Shown here: in pieces, positions 7,166 to 11,523 of the stretch
How positions within the stretch are numbered: the stretch's first letter is position 1
Layout of the letters: each line of letters opens with the position of its first letter
NCBI GenBank assembly: GCA_038222915.1
Contig: JBBRHH010000147.1
Location: forward strand, 1 to 11,523
Length of the DNA stretch: 11,523 nucleotides
Reading direction: 5' to 3'
DNA from: JBBRHH01 sp038222915
GTDB lineage: Bacteria; Planctomycetota; Phycisphaerae; Tepidisphaerales; Tepidisphaeraceae
The notes under the pieces: model-generated
What the model was told of the DNA's origin: nothing
Databases searched by the model: none
Seen by the model: only the letters and a program-made list of their open reading frames with translations
Made by a program: the position numbers and the translations under genes

Positions 7166-8638
7166 ATGAAACAGGGAATGCACGCGCGGTTTACCGCACG
7201 GCAAATCTGGTCGGCCTTTGCGTGTGTGCTGGTCACCGTCTGTTTTTCCCAACCGACATGGGCCCAGGTGGAGTTGGAACGCTTCGAGCGTCGCCTCGAA
7301 CAGATTCAGCGTGAGACGCGCCTGCAGGTCGGCCATGACGTGCCGCTGGGCCAGCAGTTGCTCGTCGATTATGGCGGTTATTTTTCCCCCAGCTACCTCT
7401 CCCTGGATGACGTGAGCGGCCACAATCATGGCCTTCGCCAATACGATTTGGTCGGATATGGCCGGCTCAACCTCGGCGGCGCCCACGAGTTCTTTGCGCG
7501 TGGTCGATTCACTGCCCAGGATTTCAACACCGGCGATAGTTTTGATGGCCGGGGCGACCGCCTGTTTCCCGTTGTCGAACGACTTTTTTACCGCTTCGAT
7601 CTTCAGCGCTATCTGGCGATGTCGGAAGGGCGGCTGATCAGTGGCGATTTGAGCATTCAGGGCGGGCGCGATCTGGTTTATTGGGCAAACGGGCTGGTGC
7701 TGGCACGCGTCCTTGATGGCGTTGTGGCCGACGCGAAATATGAAGGGTTTGGATTGAAACTTGTCGCGGGTGTCACGCCGCACGACAGCGTTGACTTCGA
7801 CAGTTCGCGGCCGGACTTCTTCAAGCACACCCACCGGGGCTTCTTTGGCGGGATGTTCAGCACCACCATCGGCACGCATCATCCGTATGCCTATCTGATG
7901 GCTCAGGAAGACTTCAATCACAACGAAACGCTTGAGGCCGGGACCACCACAACGCGATTCGATTACAACAGCGTGTACCTTGGATTTGGATCCAGTGGCA
8001 ATCTGGGAGACCGCCTGGTGTATGGCAGCGAGTTTGTGCTGGAAGGCGGCCGAGGGCTATCGAACAGCTTCGTCAGAAACGGCGGCAACCTCGTTCACCC
8101 GATTGCCCAGACGCACGAAACCATCGAAGCTTTCGCGGGCGACGTCCGCATCGATTACCTCCCGACCGATGTGCACCGCTCGCGCCTGGGAATGGAATTT
8201 ATCTTTGCGTCCGGCGATCGTGATCGCGAAAACAGTACGAATACCTATCAGGGCAATGCGTCTGGATCGGCCGACCATGGCTTCAATGCCTTTGGAGCGG
8301 TGAATACCGGCCTGGCGTTCTTCCCGAATGTGTCCAACCTGCTGGTGCTGCGTTTTTCCGCATCGACGTTTCCGCTTCCGGACAATTCGTTGTTCCAGCA
8401 TCTGCAGACGGGCGTTGATTTCTCGATCTTTCAGAAGCTGACTCGCAACGCGCCGATTGACGAGCCGACGTTCAACCGCCGATTTCTGGGCGTCGAGCCT
8501 GATCTCTTTGTGAACTGGCAGATCTCCAGTGATGTCACGTTCGCGTTCCGATACGGCCTGTTCCTCCCGTCAGCTCGAACCCTCGTACACTCTGAAGATC
8601 GAACGTTTGTCTACGCCGGGCTCACCTTTGCATTCTGA
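7166..8638 (+). CDS. Outer-membrane beta-barrel protein (alginate-export/porin-like)
   Basis: 490 residues from the ATG at 7166. The frame also opens at a TTG at 7115 overlapping the FecR stop, which would add 17 residues including acidic ones in front of the signal peptide, so the later start is preferred; neither has a clear ribosome binding site. Residues 1-34 form a signal peptide ending Thr-Trp-Ala-Gln. Residues about 35-55 are a short charged, coiled-coil-like helix. The rest consists of alternating amphipathic strands separated by Gly/Asp/Asn-rich turns, and the C-terminus VYAGLTFAF ends in the aromatic residue expected of barrels assembled by the BAM machinery. Segments such as 'GDLSIQGGRDLVYWANGLVL' followed by strands of transport-barrel type resemble the alginate-export family, but the match is only by pattern. 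Its role is probably to carry a substrate or hold a partner at the outer membrane beside the exported propeller and FecR proteins. Confidence 0.75.
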   Translation: MKQGMHARFTARQIWSAFACVLVTVCFSQPTWAQVELERFERRLEQIQRETRLQVGHDVPLGQQLLVDYGGYFSPSYLSLDDVSGHNHGLRQYDLVGYGRLNLGGAHEFFARGRFTAQDFNTGDSFDGRGDRLFPVVERLFYRFDLQRYLAMSEGRLISGDLSIQGGRDLVYWANGLVLARVLDGVVADAKYEGFGLKLVAGVTPHDSVDFDSSRPDFFKHTHRGFFGGMFSTTIGTHHPYAYLMAQEDFNHNETLEAGTTTTRFDYNSVYLGFGSSGNLGDRLVYGSEFVLEGGRGLSNSFVRNGGNLVHPIAQTHETIEAFAGDVRIDYLPTDVHRSRLGMEFIFASGDRDRENSTNTYQGNASGSADHGFNAFGAVNTGLAFFPNVSNLLVLRFSASTFPLPDNSLFQHLQTGVDFSIFQKLTRNAPIDEPTFNRRFLGVEPDLFVNWQISSDVTFAFRYGLFLPSARTLVHSEDRTFVYAGLTFAF

Positions 8639-8720
8639 GTGACCACGGACTCAAAATGGGGCTGCGGATGCGGTACAATTCCAAGGCGTCGGGGATTTGT
8701 GTCGACTGGGTTGAAACACG
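8639..8720 (+). promoter_or_regulatory. Short spacer with possible -10 element before the cyclase gene
   Basis: The 82-base gap between the barrel and cyclase genes is the only real spacer in the rightward unit. TACAAT at 8674-8679 matches the -10 consensus at 5 of 6 positions and lies 41 bases before the ATG. The region 17 bases upstream (around 8651, TCAAAA) is a poor -35. The cyclase may therefore have its own promoter as well as read-through from the operon. No terminator hairpin was seen here. Confidence 0.25.
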
Positions 8721-11523
8721 ATGACACGCATTGAACGCAGACTCTTCCACAACAGCGCCATCTTTGGGGTGTTGCTCACTGTTCTCGTCATCGTATTGGA
8801 TGCTGCAGGCGCGCTGGCCGGGCTGGATCGATGGTTTTATGACTGGCGTGCCCGGCATTGCCAGCACTTTACGCCGGTGCCGACGGATCGGCTGGTGCAT
8901 CTGGACATTGATGATGCGGCGTTGGAGGCGATTGGTGCGTGGCCCTGGCCACGATCGGTGGAGGGGGAATTGGTTGATCAACTGAACATTGCTGGCGCAA
9001 AAGCGATAGCGATCGATGTGATCTTTTCGGAGCCGACGGCCGTGACGTACGAGGTTGCAGCGCAGCCGAACGGTTCGAAGTTGGTAACGCGGGAGATCGA
9101 TCACGATCGTGCTCTCGCGGAATCGCTGGGGCGATATGGCCGGGCTGTGCTGCCGATTTCCTGTTCCTTTGCGGCGGTGGACCAGGTGTCGCCAGGAAGC
9201 AAGGCGCTTCGGGAGGAATTGAGCCGCGACCTGGAACTGACGCCGGAAGAGGCCAAATCGCGTCTTGCCGCGCGGAAGCTGAGCGAGGCCGAAGTGGCGG
9301 ATCAGATCGATAATCATTTTCTGGAAGTCCGACGTGAGGCAATGTACCAACGCGTATGGGATGAGCTGGCGAAATCGGATGTTCCGGTCGCGCTGTTACG
9401 CCAGCACATGCTGCCCAAAACCGACAAAACGATTTCCGATTCCCCGCTGTTGCGATTGCTGGGCATCGAACATCGCAAGGCGCTGGCCGTGCGCTCGGCG
9501 CTTCGTTTCGCGCACGCTATTCCGATGGGCCTTCCACCGCTGCTGACTTCCAACAACGAATTGGCGCCAATGGGCATGTTCACTGACGCGGCGGCGTCGT
9601 CGGGGTTTGTCGACTACCTTCCCGACGACGATGGCGCTGTGCGAAGAGTACCGCTGTTCGTGAATTATCGAAATCGATTGCTGCCGCAGATGGGGCTCGC
9701 GCTGGCCTGTTCGTATATGGGTGTGGACTTTAACGATCCGGGGCAGGTTCGGATCGAAGCCGATCGCCTGACCCTGCTGCCGCCTGGCGGCCAGGAAATC
9801 GTCATTCCGCTACGCAGCTTTTATTCAGATAATCTTGGCCAGCACGTGGGGATGAGCTTCGACATTCCGTGGTTCGGCAGTCGTGATTGGCGAACGATGT
9901 ATGATGTGCCCAATCACAAAGAACAGAAGGGCCACCTTTCGATCAACAAGGTGTGGCGCGCCTGTCATACCCGCCGCAGCATGATCGCCAACAATGCAAT
10001 GATGGACGATGCGTTGAAGTTCCTGATCAATCAGGTTGACCCAGACAAAGGACAGGCGTTTGTAGCCAAGCCACCCGCGCTCGATGATTCGCAGGCCAGG
10101 GATAAGCTTGTGGATTGGTGCATGGGTGAGTTAACAAAACTGGGCTGGTCGGACGCCGATTCCGCCCGCAAGCCCGAGGACATCACCGATCCAGCGGAGC
10201 GCAAACTCTTCCTGGCGGTTGCTGCGTTAAAGCCGCTGCAGCAGCAAAATCGTCTTCTTCGGGTCGAGCTCGGTGCAGAGATGGCGGAGCTGAAAACCGA
10301 CGTGGAGGGACGAGCGGCAATCATTGGATGGACCGCCACAGGCGCGGCCGCGGATTTCGTACCCACCAGCCTTCACGCCAAATGCCCCGGCGGTGTTATC
10401 CACGGCGTGATCTTCAATGCAATTCTGCAACGCGATTTCTGGCACGCTGAGCCGACATGGATGACCTGGATGATCACATTGGTGTTCGGGCTGGCAATCA
10501 CCGCAATCGTCGCGTGGCGCGGTCCATTGCCGGCGCTTCCGATCGCTCTCATTGTCGCCGGTCTCTATGTCGTGCTGAACGCCGTTGTGCTTTTTGACTA
10601 CGGTAATCGAATTCTTGGCATGGCCGGGCCAGTCGTGGTGGTTGGCGTGGTATGGGCCGGCTGCACGCTGGCCCGCTTTCTTGTGGAATCGACCGAACGC
10701 GAAAAGATCACCAAGAGGTTTCGCTCATACGTTGATCCGGCCCTGGTCAATCACCTTCTCGAAACCAAGACCGATCACCTGAGCGGTGAGTTGCGGGAGG
10801 TGACGGTGGTCTTCACCGATCTCGCGGGCTTCACCACGATCACGGAAATGCTCGGCGCGAAGACGGCCGCGATGATTGGTCAGTATGTTGCACTGATGGT
10901 TCCGGTCATCCGCAAGCACCACGGCTATGTGAAGGATTTCGCGGGCGATGGGATCATGTGTTTCTTTGGGGCTCCGGAAGACAATCCAAACCACGCGATT
11001 GATGCGGTGACGGCGGTCATGGAGATGGAGCAAACGCTGCCAGAATTCAATCGCAAGCTGATCGAGCAGGGGCTGCCGACTCTTTCCATGCGTGCGGGGA
11101 TCAGTACCGGCCAGGTGGTTGTCGGCGACGCCGGGCCGCCCGATGCGAGTAACTACACGGTTCTCGGCGATGCGGTTAACTTGGGGTCGCGGTTGGAATC
11201 GGCAAATAAGGCGACGGGAACGAATGCTTTAATGAGCGCGCGGACGATGGAACTGCTGGCGGGGAAGTTTCTTGTCAGGCCGGTCGGGCGGCTGCAGGTG
11301 AAGGGGAAGACCCAATATGTCATGACCTACGAACCGCTGGCCCCGGTGGAGAGCGCAACGGACGCGCAAAAGGAACTGGCGGCACAGTCCGCACGCGTCG
11401 TAGACGCCTTTGCAAGCGGCTATTTCGCCGGCTGTCTCAAGATGATCGAAAAGCTGGAACAGACGCTCGGGCCAAGTGAATTCACCGCTTTTTACAATCG
11501 TTGCTGCCAGTTCAAGATGAATG
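8721..11523 (+). CDS. CHASE2-domain class III adenylate/guanylate cyclase, 3' end missing
   Basis: The frame is open from the ATG at 8721 for 934 codons to the window edge; only a weak ribosome binding site precedes it. One membrane segment (about 13-34) is followed by a very long extracytoplasmic CHASE2 sensor (about 35-575). Hallmarks are IGAWPWPRS (71-79), IDVIFSEP (98-105), GFVDYLPDDDGAVRRVP (295-311), IIGWTATG (534-541) and PGGVIHGVIFNAI (556-568). Three membrane segments follow (about 577-599, 604-626, 630-654), then the cyclase domain (about 690-870). Metal-binding aspartates are Asp700 (FTDLAGFT) and Asp743 (AGDG); Asn820 and Arg824 (VNLGSRLE) are the transition-state pair, so it should be catalytic. 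The purine-specifying positions are Asp739 (usually Lys) and Thr813, so ATP versus GTP is unsettled. Residues 880-934 look helical, perhaps TPR-like. CHASE2 is an extracellular sensor domain, and the output should be a cyclic nucleotide. Confidence 0.9.
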   Translation, partial: MTRIERRLFHNSAIFGVLLTVLVIVLDAAGALAGLDRWFYDWRARHCQHFTPVPTDRLVHLDIDDAALEAIGAWPWPRSVEGELVDQLNIAGAKAIAIDVIFSEPTAVTYEVAAQPNGSKLVTREIDHDRALAESLGRYGRAVLPISCSFAAVDQVSPGSKALREELSRDLELTPEEAKSRLAARKLSEAEVADQIDNHFLEVRREAMYQRVWDELAKSDVPVALLRQHMLPKTDKTISDSPLLRLLGIEHRKALAVRSALRFAHAIPMGLPPLLTSNNELAPMGMFTDAAASSGFVDYLPDDDGAVRRVPLFVNYRNRLLPQMGLALACSYMGVDFNDPGQVRIEADRLTLLPPGGQEIVIPLRSFYSDNLGQHVGMSFDIPWFGSRDWRTMYDVPNHKEQKGHLSINKVWRACHTRRSMIANNAMMDDALKFLINQVDPDKGQAFVAKPPALDDSQARDKLVDWCMGELTKLGWSDADSARKPEDITDPAERKLFLAVAALKPLQQQNRLLRVELGAEMAELKTDVEGRAAIIGWTATGAAADFVPTSLHAKCPGGVIHGVIFNAILQRDFWHAEPTWMTWMITLVFGLAITAIVAWRGPLPALPIALIVAGLYVVLNAVVLFDYGNRILGMAGPVVVVGVVWAGCTLARFLVESTEREKITKRFRSYVDPALVNHLLETKTDHLSGELREVTVVFTDLAGFTTITEMLGAKTAAMIGQYVALMVPVIRKHHGYVKDFAGDGIMCFFGAPEDNPNHAIDAVTAVMEMEQTLPEFNRKLIEQGLPTLSMRAGISTGQVVVGDAGPPDASNYTVLGDAVNLGSRLESANKATGTNALMSARTMELLAGKFLVRPVGRLQVKGKTQYVMTYEPLAPVESATDAQKELAAQSARVVDAFASGYFAGCLKMIEKLEQTLGPSEFTAFYNRCCQFKMN

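Noticed and set aside
8622..9350. Minus-strand open frame of 242 codons opposite the start of the cyclase gene
   Set aside because: It overlaps the CHASE2 hallmark blocks on the other strand, is rich in Arg/Pro/His as expected of an antisense shadow, and shows no domain.

Overview
The window looks like the chromosome of a planctomycete, probably a Phycisphaerae- or Planctomycetia-like environmental bacterium. The base composition is GC-rich by eye. The main taxonomic clue is the secreted propeller protein at 3007-5844, whose N-terminus (Leu-Glu-Pro-Leu-Glu-Thr-Arg-Ile-Cys-Leu-Ala) is a variant of the LEPR-XLL segment known from planctomycete secreted proteins. An outer-membrane barrel and signal-peptide proteins indicate a two-membrane envelope. 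The assignment rests on these features only; there is no rRNA or other marker in the window.

Layout: the window holds two divergent transcription units. Leftward from 2801 runs a carbohydrate unit: a secreted multi-domain glycoside hydrolase family 2-like protein (438-2801), followed with a 4-base stop/start overlap by a secreted galactose-mutarotase-like protein that leaves the window at base 1. A roughly 205-base divergent intergenic region (2802-3006) contains three closely spaced symmetrical DNA elements.

Rightward from about 3007 runs a second unit: (1) a secreted protein with 14 FG-GAP/VCBS-type repeats followed by C-terminal beta domains; (2) a FecR-domain protein (5844-7118) whose start overlaps the previous stop; (3) an outer-membrane beta-barrel protein (about 7166-8638); and (4) after an 82-base gap, a large CHASE2 sensor / class III nucleotide cyclase (8721 to beyond the right end).

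How they may work together: genes 1-4 of the right unit place one predicted product at each level of the envelope: secreted or surface (propeller), periplasm (FecR), outer membrane (barrel), and inner membrane with a cytoplasmic cyclase output (CHASE2 protein). A reasonable inference is a trans-envelope sensory cassette that turns an extracellular or cell-wall cue into a cyclic nucleotide signal. The cyclase has a very large CHASE2 sensor and a non-canonical residue at the purine-specifying position. The divergent glycoside hydrolase unit may or may not be a target. No RNA genes, CRISPR arrays, insertion sequences or convincing terminators were seen.
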